From positions 1-64,000 of the forward strand of contig NZ_JHYO01000002.1 in the NCBI RefSeq assembly GCF_000688235.1: a DNA stretch of 64,000 bases, written 5' to 3'. Shown here one piece after another: positions 8,343 through 16,566 of this stretch. Below the pieces are notes generated by a model. The model was given only the letters and a program-made list of their open reading frames with translations, ran no database searches and had not been told where the DNA came from. Source of the stretch: Terasakiella pusilla DSM 6293. Its GTDB lineage: Bacteria > Pseudomonadota > Alphaproteobacteria > Rhodospirillales > Terasakiellaceae. Both the position numbers and the translations under genes were made by a program. Within the stretch, counting starts at the first letter, position 1; the number at the start of each line of letters is the position of its first letter.

Positions 8343-9149
8343 TTATTGGGGCGATTTATCCCCCGGATTGGGCAACTTACCGGCGATGATTTTCCATGCT
8401 TTTTTGCTAAAAGCATTGAGTTGGAGTTCAAGGGCGTTATGGAGGGCCTGTTTGACGTTTTTCGCAGGTTTTTTCTTTTTGAAGTCTTTTGCCTGTAGTG
8501 TTTCAAGCGAAACAGAATCCATGGCGACTTCTTTTCTGGTGACGTTATAGAGAGCGGTTGCGGAGAGAAACTCTTCATATCCGGTGGCAATTTCCGGCAG
8601 GTTTAAGGTGATCTGATAGATCGGCTTGTTGCCCAGATCAACCGGTACTTCCGACATGAACATCATGGCGTTGAAGGTGAAGACATCAAATCCTTGTTGG
8701 CACTTAAATTCTACGAGGTAATCCGCGGAGATAAAGACGATTTCATCTTCTTCTGCCCGTCCGGCGAAATTGATTTCGTAAGAGCAGTCGGGTTTGTCGT
8801 TTTCGCTCAGACTGATTTTGCCCGTCAGGGGCGCGCTGAGGGACGCATCAATCATCGGGGTAAGGGAGGGGGCGTAAACAAAGCCTAGATCCTTGCCATC
8901 TTTGCGCACGGCATACCATTGCGTGCCCTTGACGAGACCAAGAACTTCCACACGATCGCGTTTGTCAAGCTGGCCGACTTTTGTGCCTGAATTATCAGGG
9001 GTTTGGCGGACGTTGATCGTGGTGTTGGTGACCAGATGCGGACCTTTTAGCCCGTCCAGATCAACATCCTTGAAAAGGTCTTTGGCCTGCACGGGCAGTG
9101 CCATCAACGCCCCGCATATCGTCAGGGTGAAAAGAGAACGCAAATTCAC
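8343..9149 (-). CDS. exported bacterial SH3-domain protein
   Basis: A 268-residue protein with a signal peptide ending near VQA (residue 22). An SH3b domain spans about 38-98 (TTINVRQTPDNSGTKVGQLDKRDRVEV... TQWYAV...LGFVYAPSL), which usually binds peptidoglycan or peptides. The rest has no recognised domain. The start is GTG at 9149 behind GGAGG with a 5-base gap. It heads the leftward exported-protein run and is divergent from ruvX. Function unknown beyond the SH3 fold. Confidence 0.75.
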   Translation of the reverse strand: MNLRSLFTLTICGALMALPVQAKDLFKDVDLDGLKGPHLVTNTTINVRQTPDNSGTKVGQLDKRDRVEVLGLVKGTQWYAVRKDGKDLGFVYAPSLTPMIDASLSAPLTGKISLSENDKPDCSYEINFAGRAEEDEIVFISADYLVEFKCQQGFDVFTFNAMMFMSEVPVDLGNKPIYQITLNLPEIATGYEEFLSATALYNVTRKEVAMDSVSLETLQAKDFKKKKPAKNVKQALHNALELQLNAFSKKAWKIIAGKLPNPGDKSPQ

Positions 9150-9275
9150 CTAAACCTCCGAATTGAAAACAATTTTCTGCATCATAGCCTAATGGTCACG
9201 GCCTGACAATGCGATCTAGCCTCGACATTTCTTTGGGTTTGCGTCATAAGCAGGAAAATTTTTATTGAGGATGAT

Positions 9276-9749
9276 ATGGCTGTTCTTGAACTGGCAGACT
9301 TTGCAAAGATGATTAAGCAGCATGATCGCTTACTGGGGATTGATCTGGGCACGAAAACCATCGGGCTTGCGATCTCAGATGTGATGCGCATGGTTGCCAG
9401 TCCGGTAGAAACCTTGGCGAAGGGTAAATTTTCCAAGGATGTCGTCAAGATCAAGGCGTTGATTGAGAAAGAAGAAGTCGGTGGCATTGTTCTTGGCCTG
9501 CCGGTGGAAATGGACGGCACGCAAGGCAAGCGCGCGCAGGCGACCAAGGCTTTTGCTTCTAATCTATTGCGTGAAATTGACCTGCCCATCCTGTTATGGG
9601 ATGAACGTTTGTCCACTGTGGCGGTTGAACGCATGCTGATCGGTGAAGCTGATATGACCCGCAAACGCCGGGCCGAGGTTGTGGATCGGGCGGCAGCCGC
9701 TTTCATTCTGCAAGGTGTATTGGAGGCATTGGAACATCAAAATGGCTGA
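9276..9749 (+). CDS. ruvX: putative pre-16S rRNA nuclease / Holliday junction resolvase (YqgF)
   Basis: A 157-residue RNase H-fold protein. It contains LLGIDLGTKTIGLAISD with the first catalytic Asp, LPVEMDGTQGKRA in the middle, and DERLSTVAVERML followed by VDRAAAAFILQ at the end, all standard YqgF blocks. In E. coli YqgF trims the 5' end of 16S rRNA. The ATG has GAGG five bases upstream. It overlaps the following methyltransferase gene by 8 bases. Confidence 0.93.
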   Translation: MAVLELADFAKMIKQHDRLLGIDLGTKTIGLAISDVMRMVASPVETLAKGKFSKDVVKIKALIEKEEVGGIVLGLPVEMDGTQGKRAQATKAFASNLLREIDLPILLWDERLSTVAVERMLIGEADMTRKRRAEVVDRAAAAFILQGVLEALEHQNG

Positions 9750-10407
9750 CCACGCAATCAGATTAAATGACGGGCTTGATGCCTATATCCGCACGGTTGG
9801 TATGCGCGAAAGCGAGCATTTACGGGCCTTGCGCGAAAAGTCAAAAGCGACACTGGTGAATGCCCAGTTGGCGATCATGCCGGAAGAAGCTTGCTTTCTA
9901 GACCTGCTGGTGCGTCTGAGCGGGGCAAAACGGATCGTCGAAATCGGGGTCTATGCCGGATATTCCACACTGGCTTTGGCCCAAGCCTTGCCGGAGGATG
10001 GCTATATTGTTGCGCTGGAACGTGATGAGCGTTTCCCGCCTGTGGGACAACCTTTCTGGAAAGAGGCGGGCGTGGATCATAAAGTGGATCTGCGTTATTG
10101 CGATGCCAATGAAGGGATCGAGGTCGTCTTGCAGGAAAACGGGCCGGAAAGCTTTGATTTTGCCTTCATTGATGCCGATAAAGCCAGCTACATGAATTAT
10201 TATGAAAAATGTCTGGAACTGGTCAAACCCGGCGGGTTGATCTGTGTGGACAATGTTTTATGGTACGGACGGGTGATCGACGACGCCGACACCACTCATC
10301 AGACCGAAGCTATTCGTCGTATCAATGAACATATCGTAGCAGATGACCGTGTGGATATGTCCATGCTGACCATCGGTGATGGGCTGACGGTCGTGCGTAA
10401 ACGCTAA
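9742..10407 (+). CDS. class I SAM-dependent O-methyltransferase (CCoAOMT-like family 3)
   Basis: A 221-residue enzyme. The SAM-binding motif IVEIGVYAGYSTLALAQAL and the metal/catalytic block FDFAFIDADKASY...GGLICVDNVLWYG are those of cation-dependent caffeoyl-CoA-type O-methyltransferases. The substrate is unknown. The ATG at 9742 overlaps the ruvX stop. A longer in-frame start inside ruvX (9679) was rejected because the shorter one gives the standard family N-terminus. Confidence 0.9.
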   Translation: MADHAIRLNDGLDAYIRTVGMRESEHLRALREKSKATLVNAQLAIMPEEACFLDLLVRLSGAKRIVEIGVYAGYSTLALAQALPEDGYIVALERDERFPPVGQPFWKEAGVDHKVDLRYCDANEGIEVVLQENGPESFDFAFIDADKASYMNYYEKCLELVKPGGLICVDNVLWYGRVIDDADTTHQTEAIRRINEHIVADDRVDMSMLTIGDGLTVVRKR

Positions 10408-10485
10408 ATATCTGATTTTACGGCCTGACTTTACGGGATAAAGGCGCTAATCTAACGGACCTTGTTAACCTGAGGGTATGTGGAC

Positions 10486-11421
10486 ATGATCAGTATACTT
10501 TATGCATTGGGACCGATTTTTCTCCTGATTATTATTGGATTCGCTGTTAAACGCAAAGAACTGATCGCCCCGACTTTTTGGGAACCTGCGGAAGCACTGA
10601 CCTATTACATCTTCTTTCCGGCCCTGTTGTTGCAAACAACGGCGAATGCCGATATCGGGGAGCTGGAAGTCGGCCCCATGGCCTTTGCGATTGTATCGTC
10701 CATGTTGCTTGTCTGTGCCCTAGTGGTTAAAGCCAAGTCCGCACTGGGGGTCGATGGGCCAAGCTTTACATCTGTTTTTCAAGGCTCGGTGCGTTTTAAT
10801 ACCTATGTGGGGATTGCGGCGATTTCGTCCCTCTGGGGGGAGCCGGGTCTGACTTTGATTGCCATTGCGATCTCCTTTGCCGTGCCGTTGGTGAATGTCT
10901 TGTGCGTGATTGTTATGGAAACGTATGGGGACAGCCCTCACCGTAAAGACGGGCCACCGGAACTCGTTAAACTGTCAAAGGCCGTCTTTAAGAATCCGTT
11001 GATTTTGGCCTGTCTTTTGGGACTGTTACTCAATGGGCTGGATCTGACCTTGCCGCCCATCCTCAAGCCGTTGATCGAGATTTTGGCGCGCGCTTCCTTA
11101 CCTGTTGGTTTGTTGTGTGTGGGCGCTGGCCTTCATTTGCGCGCGATTAAACAGGCGGGGCAAGTGGTGGTAATGACCAATATGGTCAAGCTTGTGGGCT
11201 TACCGCTGATCTGCCTCGCTGTTTGTTATGGTGTCGGTGTGGAAGGTCTGACGCGGGATATGGCGGTGTTTTTCTGTGGATTGCCAACGGCAACTTCATC
11301 TTACATCCTTGCGCGCAAGATGGGGGGCAACGCCGAAGTCATGTCCGGTATCATCACCATGACGACTCTAGGGGCAATGGTGACGCTGCCGCTGATTTTG
11401 TTGCTCTTGAACTTGCTTTGA
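10486..11421 (+). CDS. AEC-family transporter (auxin efflux carrier-like permease)
   Basis: About 311 residues with ten predicted transmembrane helices in two halves of five, as in the AEC family. Recognisable blocks are GPIFLLIIIGFAVKRK at the N-terminus, RFNTYVGIAA, and GLPTATSSYILARKMGG near the C-terminus. Family members move malate, malonate or amino-acid-like anions across the inner membrane. ATG 10486 has GAGGG about 9 bases upstream. A GTG at 10480 is in frame but too close to that site. It stands alone ahead of pyrB. Confidence 0.85.
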   Translation: MISILYALGPIFLLIIIGFAVKRKELIAPTFWEPAEALTYYIFFPALLLQTTANADIGELEVGPMAFAIVSSMLLVCALVVKAKSALGVDGPSFTSVFQGSVRFNTYVGIAAISSLWGEPGLTLIAIAISFAVPLVNVLCVIVMETYGDSPHRKDGPPELVKLSKAVFKNPLILACLLGLLLNGLDLTLPPILKPLIEILARASLPVGLLCVGAGLHLRAIKQAGQVVVMTNMVKLVGLPLICLAVCYGVGVEGLTRDMAVFFCGLPTATSSYILARKMGGNAEVMSGIITMTTLGAMVTLPLILLLLNLL

Positions 11422-11492
11422 AAGGCGCAGAAAAGCTTATCTTCCAACAGGGGCTTGCTTGGGGGCGCAGCATATGCTTATAGTCCGCGCTT

Positions 11493-12464
11493 ATGAGCAC
11501 CAAAGATAGAGAATTACGCTTTACGCACCGGCACCTGCTTGGGATCGAAGGACTATATCCCTTTGAAATCACCGACATTTTGGACCGGGCGGAAAGATAC
11601 GCCGCGCTAAACCGTCAACGGACTGCTGTTGAGCCTTTGCTAAAGGGGCGCACTGTCATTAATCTCTTCTTTGAGAATTCCACACGAACGAGGACATCGT
11701 TTGAGCGCGCGGCAAAACGCCTTGGCGCCGATGTTATTAATATGAGTGTGGCGACTTCTTCCATCAAAAAGGGGGAAACGCTGATCGATACGGCTGTGAC
11801 CCTAAATGCCATGCACCCTGATGTGCTGGTCGTGCGCCACGGGGATTCCGGCGCGGTGGAACTCTTGTCTCAAAAAGTAAACTGTGCGGTCCTGAACGCA
11901 GGCGATGGAACCCACGAACATCCGACGCAGGCACTGTTGGACGCACTGACCATTCGTCGCCGTAAAGGCAGTATCACAGGACTGGTTGTCGCGATTTGTG
12001 GGGACGTCCTGCATTCCCGCGTGGCCCGATCCAACATTCATTTGCTGAGTGCCATGGGGGCGCAAGTGCGCTTGGTTGCGCCAAATACGTTATTGCCGTC
12101 CAGCATGTCGGTTTTAGGCGCCGAAGTGTATCATGATATGCGCGAAGGGCTAAAAGATGTGGATGTGGTCATGATGCTGCGTTTGCAGAAAGAACGAATG
12201 GAAGGCGCCTATGTGCCGTCCCAGCGAGAATATTTCCATTTCTACGGGCTGGATTACGACAAATTGTCCCACGCTAAATCCGATGCGCTGATCATGCATC
12301 CGGGGCCGATGAACCGCGGCGTGGAAATTGACTCGGATGTTGCGGATGATTTTGAACGGTCTGCCATTCAGGAACAGGTCGAGATGGGCGTTGCTGCGCG
12401 CATGGCCTGCCTTGAAGTGGTGACGGCAAATCTGGAAGACTGGCGCAAGGAGAACGGGCTATGA
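11493..12464 (+). CDS. pyrB: aspartate carbamoyltransferase catalytic subunit
   Basis: A 323-residue enzyme of pyrimidine synthesis (carbamoyl phosphate plus aspartate). The carbamoyl-phosphate signature [25 protein letters not shown] and the aspartate-site [11 protein letters not shown] are all intact. No regulatory pyrI gene is nearby; the next gene is a dihydroorotase-like protein, which is characteristic of the dodecameric PyrB/PyrC-like ATCases. The stop overlaps the pyrC start by four bases. The ribosome binding site is weak. Confidence 0.97.
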   Translation: MSTKDRELRFTHRHLLGIEGLYPFEITDILDRAERYAALNRQRTAVEPLLKGRTVINLFFENSTRTRTSFERAAKRLGADVINMSVATSSIKKGETLIDTAVTLNAMHPDVLVVRHGDSGAVELLSQKVNCAVLNAGDGTHEHPTQALLDALTIRRRKGSITGLVVAICGDVLHSRVARSNIHLLSAMGAQVRLVAPNTLLPSSMSVLGAEVYHDMREGLKDVDVVMMLRLQKERMEGAYVPSQREYFHFYGLDYDKLSHAKSDALIMHPGPMNRGVEIDSDVADDFERSAIQEQVEMGVAARMACLEVVTANLEDWRKENGL

Positions 12465-13765
12465 GTTTGAAACCGCAAGGGCGTGTTGTCTATGCCAACG
12501 CCCGTCTGCTTGATCCGGCAACCGGTCTGGATGTGATTGGCGGCGTGCTGACCGATGGCGAGAAAATTGCTGACTTTGGTGTGGAATTTGCCAGCCCGTC
12601 TGGTGCGTATGGGGACGCAACGATTGTGGATTGCGACGGGGCTTGTTTGTGTCCCGGTCTGGTCGATATCCGCGTGCAACTGCGTGAACCGGGTGATGAA
12701 CATAAAAGTACCCTGAAAACAGCAGGGGAGTCCGCCACGTCTGGTGGCGTGACGTCTATGGTATGCCTGCCGAACACCAACCCTGTGATTGACGATATGA
12801 GTGTGGTTGAGTTTGTGGCTCGGCGCGCCCGTCTCTTGGGGCTGAGCAAAGTTTACCCTTACGGTGCTGTCACCCGTGGACTGGAAGGCCGCGACATGGC
12901 GGAAATGGGCATGTTGGCAGAGTCCGGTGCGGTGGCTTTTACGGATGGGACACGGGCGGTTGCCTCGGCCAAAGTAATGCGCAAAGCCCTGACCTACGCG
13001 CGCAATTTTGATCTGTTGATCGTCCAACATCCGGAAGAACCGAGCCTTGCCGATGGCGGGGCCATGAACTCCGGTGATCTGGCGATCCGCATGGGCTTGC
13101 CCGGCATTCCGGCTGTGGCGGAAACCATCATGGTTGCACGTGACGTACGTCTGGCAGAAGATACCGGCGGACGTTTGCATTTTGGTCATATCTCAACAGC
13201 AGAAAGTATTGATATTATCCGTCGCGCAAAAGAACGTGGGGTGAAAGTCACCTGTGATACGGCCCCGCCTTATTTTTCTTTGAATGAACTGGCGGTTGGG
13301 GAATATCGGACCTTTGCCAAGCTGTCGCCGCCGTTGCGCAGTGAAGAAGACCGGCAGGCGATCATCGAAGGGATCAAGGACGGGGTAATTGATGTTGTCG
13401 CATCCGACCACGCGCCGGAAGATGAAGATTCAAAACGACTGCCGTTTGCGCAAGCTGCCTTTGGCGGGGTTGGTCTGGAAACCCTGTTGGCGATTACGCT
13501 GGAACTTTATCATAATGGGCACATGAGCCTGCTGGACTGTTTAAAGACCATTACCTGTAATCCGGCAGACCTGATCGGGTTGCCTGCGGGGAAACTGGAA
13601 AAGGGCGCGGCTGCGGATTTGTGTCTTTTTGATCCGGTCCGTGGCTGGAAAATTGATGCGGACCAATTGTCCTCAAAATCTAAAAACTCTCCATTTGATG
13701 GACGTTTGGCACAGGGGCGCTGCTTGCGCACCGTTGTCGATGGGCGTACTGTCTTTGAACTATAA
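12461..13765 (+). CDS. pyrC: dihydroorotase-like protein, probably the non-catalytic PyrX/pDHO type
   Basis: A 434-residue amidohydrolase-fold protein. The block normally carrying the HxH metal ligands (DxHxHLREPG) reads [11 protein letters not shown] here, so both histidines are absent. The usual TPHHL block reads APPYF. Later ligand positions remain: [15 protein letters not shown] and ASDHAPED. In Pseudomonas such inactive dihydroorotases assemble with PyrB and are needed for ATCase structure. Coupling to pyrB (ATGA overlap, AAGGAG site) supports that role. The conventional label is pyrC; I infer that catalysis may be supplied by another gene. Confidence 0.85.
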   Translation: MSLKPQGRVVYANARLLDPATGLDVIGGVLTDGEKIADFGVEFASPSGAYGDATIVDCDGACLCPGLVDIRVQLREPGDEHKSTLKTAGESATSGGVTSMVCLPNTNPVIDDMSVVEFVARRARLLGLSKVYPYGAVTRGLEGRDMAEMGMLAESGAVAFTDGTRAVASAKVMRKALTYARNFDLLIVQHPEEPSLADGGAMNSGDLAIRMGLPGIPAVAETIMVARDVRLAEDTGGRLHFGHISTAESIDIIRRAKERGVKVTCDTAPPYFSLNELAVGEYRTFAKLSPPLRSEEDRQAIIEGIKDGVIDVVASDHAPEDEDSKRLPFAQAAFGGVGLETLLAITLELYHNGHMSLLDCLKTITCNPADLIGLPAGKLEKGAAADLCLFDPVRGWKIDADQLSSKSKNSPFDGRLAQGRCLRTVVDGRTVFEL

Positions 13766-13789
13766 AAATAATTTGTAAGGAGCAATCCC

Positions 13790-14398
13790 TTGGGAACTTT
13801 ACCCGTAATCGTTACACATGAATGGCAAATGGCAGCTTTGATGGGCTATTTGCTGGGATCGATCCCCTTCGGGTTGCTTCTGACAAAACTCTTTCAGGCC
13901 GGGGACCTGCGTTCCATCGGGTCGGGTAACATTGGCGCGACCAATGTGTTGCGCACGGGCCGTAAAGGTCTGGCCTTGGCCACTTTGTTGCTGGACGGTG
14001 GCAAAGGGGCTGTGGCGGTTTTGCTGGCAGGGTACTGGTTTGCACCGGATGCAGCGATTGTCGCAGGCTTGATGGTGGTGATCGGGCATAATTTCCCCAT
14101 GTGGCTGCGCTTTCAGGGCGGTAAAGGGGTAGCAACGACTCTGGGGGTCTTGTTGGCGATGTCTTGGCAGGCCGGCTTGGCAACGGCAGGGGTGTGGTTG
14201 CTGGTTGCTGTTGCCTTTAGGTATTCTTCTTTGGCGGCTATAATCGCATTTATTGCATCGCCGGTGCTTATATTCTATTTTGGTGATGAAAATAAGACTG
14301 TTTTGGCAGTTCTACTTGCAGTTTTGGGTATTGTACGCCACCATGAAAACATCTCACGTCTGTTAAAGGGTGAAGAATCCAAGATAGGCCAAAAATAA
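13790..14398 (+). CDS. plsY: acyl-phosphate:glycerol-3-phosphate acyltransferase PlsY
   Basis: A 202-residue inner-membrane enzyme that acylates glycerol-3-phosphate, the first step of phospholipid synthesis. GSIPFGLLLTK, GSGNIGATNVLRTGRKG and LRFQGGKGVATTLGV are the three PlsY signature loops. Five or more hydrophobic helices are visible. The start is TTG 13790, preceded by AAGGAG with a 7-base gap; no in-frame ATG would keep the first helix. It lies 24 bases after pyrC. Confidence 0.95.
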   Translation: MGTLPVIVTHEWQMAALMGYLLGSIPFGLLLTKLFQAGDLRSIGSGNIGATNVLRTGRKGLALATLLLDGGKGAVAVLLAGYWFAPDAAIVAGLMVVIGHNFPMWLRFQGGKGVATTLGVLLAMSWQAGLATAGVWLLVAVAFRYSSLAAIIAFIASPVLIFYFGDENKTVLAVLLAVLGIVRHHENISRLLKGEESKIGQK

Positions 14399-14415
14399 TG
14401 AACCGGGAGGCTACA

Positions 14416-15339
14416 GTGGTCTCAAACGCCAAGATATCAGAAACAGTCCAGGGCATCGAGGAAGCTAGCCTTCTTCAAGCGGTTATAAATGCCGTGCCGA
14501 CGCCGATTTTTTATAAAGATGATAACGGGTGTTATCTGGGCTGCAATCAAGCCTTTGAGGAATTTATTGGCCTGACAAAACACCAACTTGTCGGCAAAAA
14601 TGTTTTCGAACTTTTTGATTGTGAATTGGCCGAGATTTACCAAAAAGCGGATTTGGCCTTGATCGAGGCAGGCGGCAAGCAAATTTATGAAGCGCAGGTA
14701 AAGTATGCAGATGGCAGTCTGCATGACGTGATGTTTCATAAGGCCTGTTTTCATGCCATAAATGAAGAGATTACAGGGGTGGTCGGTGCTATCCTTGATA
14801 TTACGGATCGTAAAAAAATGGAACGCGAGCTGCAACGCCGCGCCATGACAGACAGTCTCACCGGGTTAAACAACCGCGCTGCCCTCATGCATGAACTGGA
14901 TCAGGCGATCCGTGTGTCCAAACGTCATAAAAAACGGGTGGTTTTTCTTATGCTTGATCTGGATGACTTCAAGCAGGTGAATGATACCTATGGGCACCAA
15001 GCGGGGGATGCTTTGTTGATTGAAGCCTGTCAGCGCCTAAAAGGTTGTGTGCGTGAAAGTGATATCCTTGCGCGCTTTGGCGGGGATGAATTTGGCATTG
15101 TATTAGAACGCACCCAAGGCAAAGAAGGCGCGATTGTTGTTGCTGAAAAGATCATTGCCGCGTTGACGAAGCCGTTCATTGTTGAAGGTCAAGAGGCCCG
15201 CGTGGGGGTGAGTATCGGTATTGCACGTTCGCCCGCCGACGGGATCACCTCGCAAGATTTGATGAAGATGGCGGATATTGCCATGTATGCGGCAAAGGCC
15301 AAGGGGAAAGGCCAGTATATATTCTATTCCGACGAATAG
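14416..15339 (+). CDS. PAS-GGDEF diguanylate cyclase
   Basis: A soluble protein of about 307 residues. A PAS domain occupies roughly residues 18-130 (NAVPTPIFYKDDNGCYLGCN... VVGAILDITDRK). A GGDEF domain follows from about 140 (MTDSLTGLNNRAAL), with an intact RFGGDEFG active site. An RESD five residues before it is the RxxD inhibitory site, so the enzyme should make c-di-GMP under product inhibition. GTG 14416 follows GGGAGG by 5 bases. An in-frame ATG at 14398 overlaps the plsY stop but has no clear site. It sits inside an otherwise housekeeping array. Confidence 0.9.
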   Translation: MVSNAKISETVQGIEEASLLQAVINAVPTPIFYKDDNGCYLGCNQAFEEFIGLTKHQLVGKNVFELFDCELAEIYQKADLALIEAGGKQIYEAQVKYADGSLHDVMFHKACFHAINEEITGVVGAILDITDRKKMERELQRRAMTDSLTGLNNRAALMHELDQAIRVSKRHKKRVVFLMLDLDDFKQVNDTYGHQAGDALLIEACQRLKGCVRESDILARFGGDEFGIVLERTQGKEGAIVVAEKIIAALTKPFIVEGQEARVGVSIGIARSPADGITSQDLMKMADIAMYAAKAKGKGQYIFYSDE

Positions 15340-15394
15340 AAAAAACAGCCCAAAAGCTTTCATAGCGGCTTCATATATAGATGAGGCGACAGGT

Positions 15395-16513
15395 ATGACA
15401 GAAGTGACACTTCCCTTAAAAGAACGTTTGGCGTGGCTGCGTTTGATCCGCAGTGAAAATGTCGGGCCGATTACGTTTTATCGACTGTTGGATCAGTTTG
15501 GCACAGCGCAAAAAGCGTTGGAAGCTTTGCCCGAGCTTGCAAAAAAAGGCGGGCGGAGCAAAAAAATCCGCATTTGCCCGAAAAATGAGGCCGAGCGGGA
15601 GTTAGAAGCGCTTGACGGTTTGGGGGCGCAGATGATCCTGCGCGACGAAGCGGCCTATCCCCCCTTGCTTGCGCAAACCGAAGATGCACCGCCCGTGTTG
15701 AGCGTGCGTGGCCATTCCCATCTCTTACGTAAAAAAAGCATCGCCATTGTCGGGGCGCGCAATGCATCGATCAATGGCTGCAAATTTGCAGGTCAGTTGG
15801 CGCGGGATTTGGGCGAAGGCGGTTTGTTGGTGGTGTCCGGTCTGGCACGCGGTGTCGATGGGGCAGCCCATGCGGCTTCACTTGCGAGCGGCACTGTCGG
15901 GGTGCAAGGCGGTGGCGTGGATGTGATTTATCCCAAAGAAAATGAGTCTTTATATAATGAGATGATCGCACGAGGGTGTGTGGTGGCGGAACCCCGTGTC
16001 GGCACTCAGCCTCAGGCGCGGCATTTTCCGCGTAGAAACCGGATTATCTCGGGGATGGCGCGTGCGATTGTGGTGGTTGAAGCCTCTCCCCGTTCCGGCT
16101 CTTTGATCACAGCCCGGCTTGCGCTGGAGCAGGGGCGCGAAGTTTTTGCTGTGCCGGGATCACCACTTGATGCGCGATCGAAAGGGACAAATGGCCTGAT
16201 TCGTGAAGGGGCAACCTTAATTGAAAATGCCGAGGATATTTTATCTCAGCTCAATTCTACCCGAAATATGACCTTGGAAGAACGGAAAACCCCTTATGAT
16301 AAAAGGGGTTATTCAATGCCGCCGTGTGAGGACCAGTTGCGTGATGCGCGGGGAATAATTTTAAAAAGTTTGTCTCCAACACCAGTTTCGGTTGACGAAA
16401 TCATTCGTCAATGCCAAATCTCTGCTTCGATTGTACAGACTGTTCTACTTGAACTGGAGCTTGCAGGGAAGCTGGAGCGCTCTCCTGGGAATGCGGTTTC
16501 TTTAATAATTTGA
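15395..16513 (+). CDS. dprA: DNA-processing protein DprA (Smf)
   Basis: About 372 residues. The Rossmann-like DprA core (KSIAIVGARNASINGCKFAG, VVSGLARGVDGAAHAASL, FPRRNRIISGMARAIVVVEA, GSLITARLALEQGREVFAVPGSP) loads RecA onto incoming single-stranded DNA during transformation. The C-terminal winged helix (residues about 310-372) is present. In the GG...DVIYP block, GTVGVQGGGVDVIYP deviates slightly from the usual AVLGCGID. The ATG at 15395 has GAGG upstream; the frame opens further left but has no better start. Confidence 0.93.
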   Translation: MTEVTLPLKERLAWLRLIRSENVGPITFYRLLDQFGTAQKALEALPELAKKGGRSKKIRICPKNEAERELEALDGLGAQMILRDEAAYPPLLAQTEDAPPVLSVRGHSHLLRKKSIAIVGARNASINGCKFAGQLARDLGEGGLLVVSGLARGVDGAAHAASLASGTVGVQGGGVDVIYPKENESLYNEMIARGCVVAEPRVGTQPQARHFPRRNRIISGMARAIVVVEASPRSGSLITARLALEQGREVFAVPGSPLDARSKGTNGLIREGATLIENAEDILSQLNSTRNMTLEERKTPYDKRGYSMPPCEDQLRDARGIILKSLSPTPVSVDEIIRQCQISASIVQTVLLELELAGKLERSPGNAVSLII

Positions 16514-16566
16514 ACAGGTTATGTGCAATTCGTGATATTGAAAACAGATTTTAAGAAGTTTTACTG

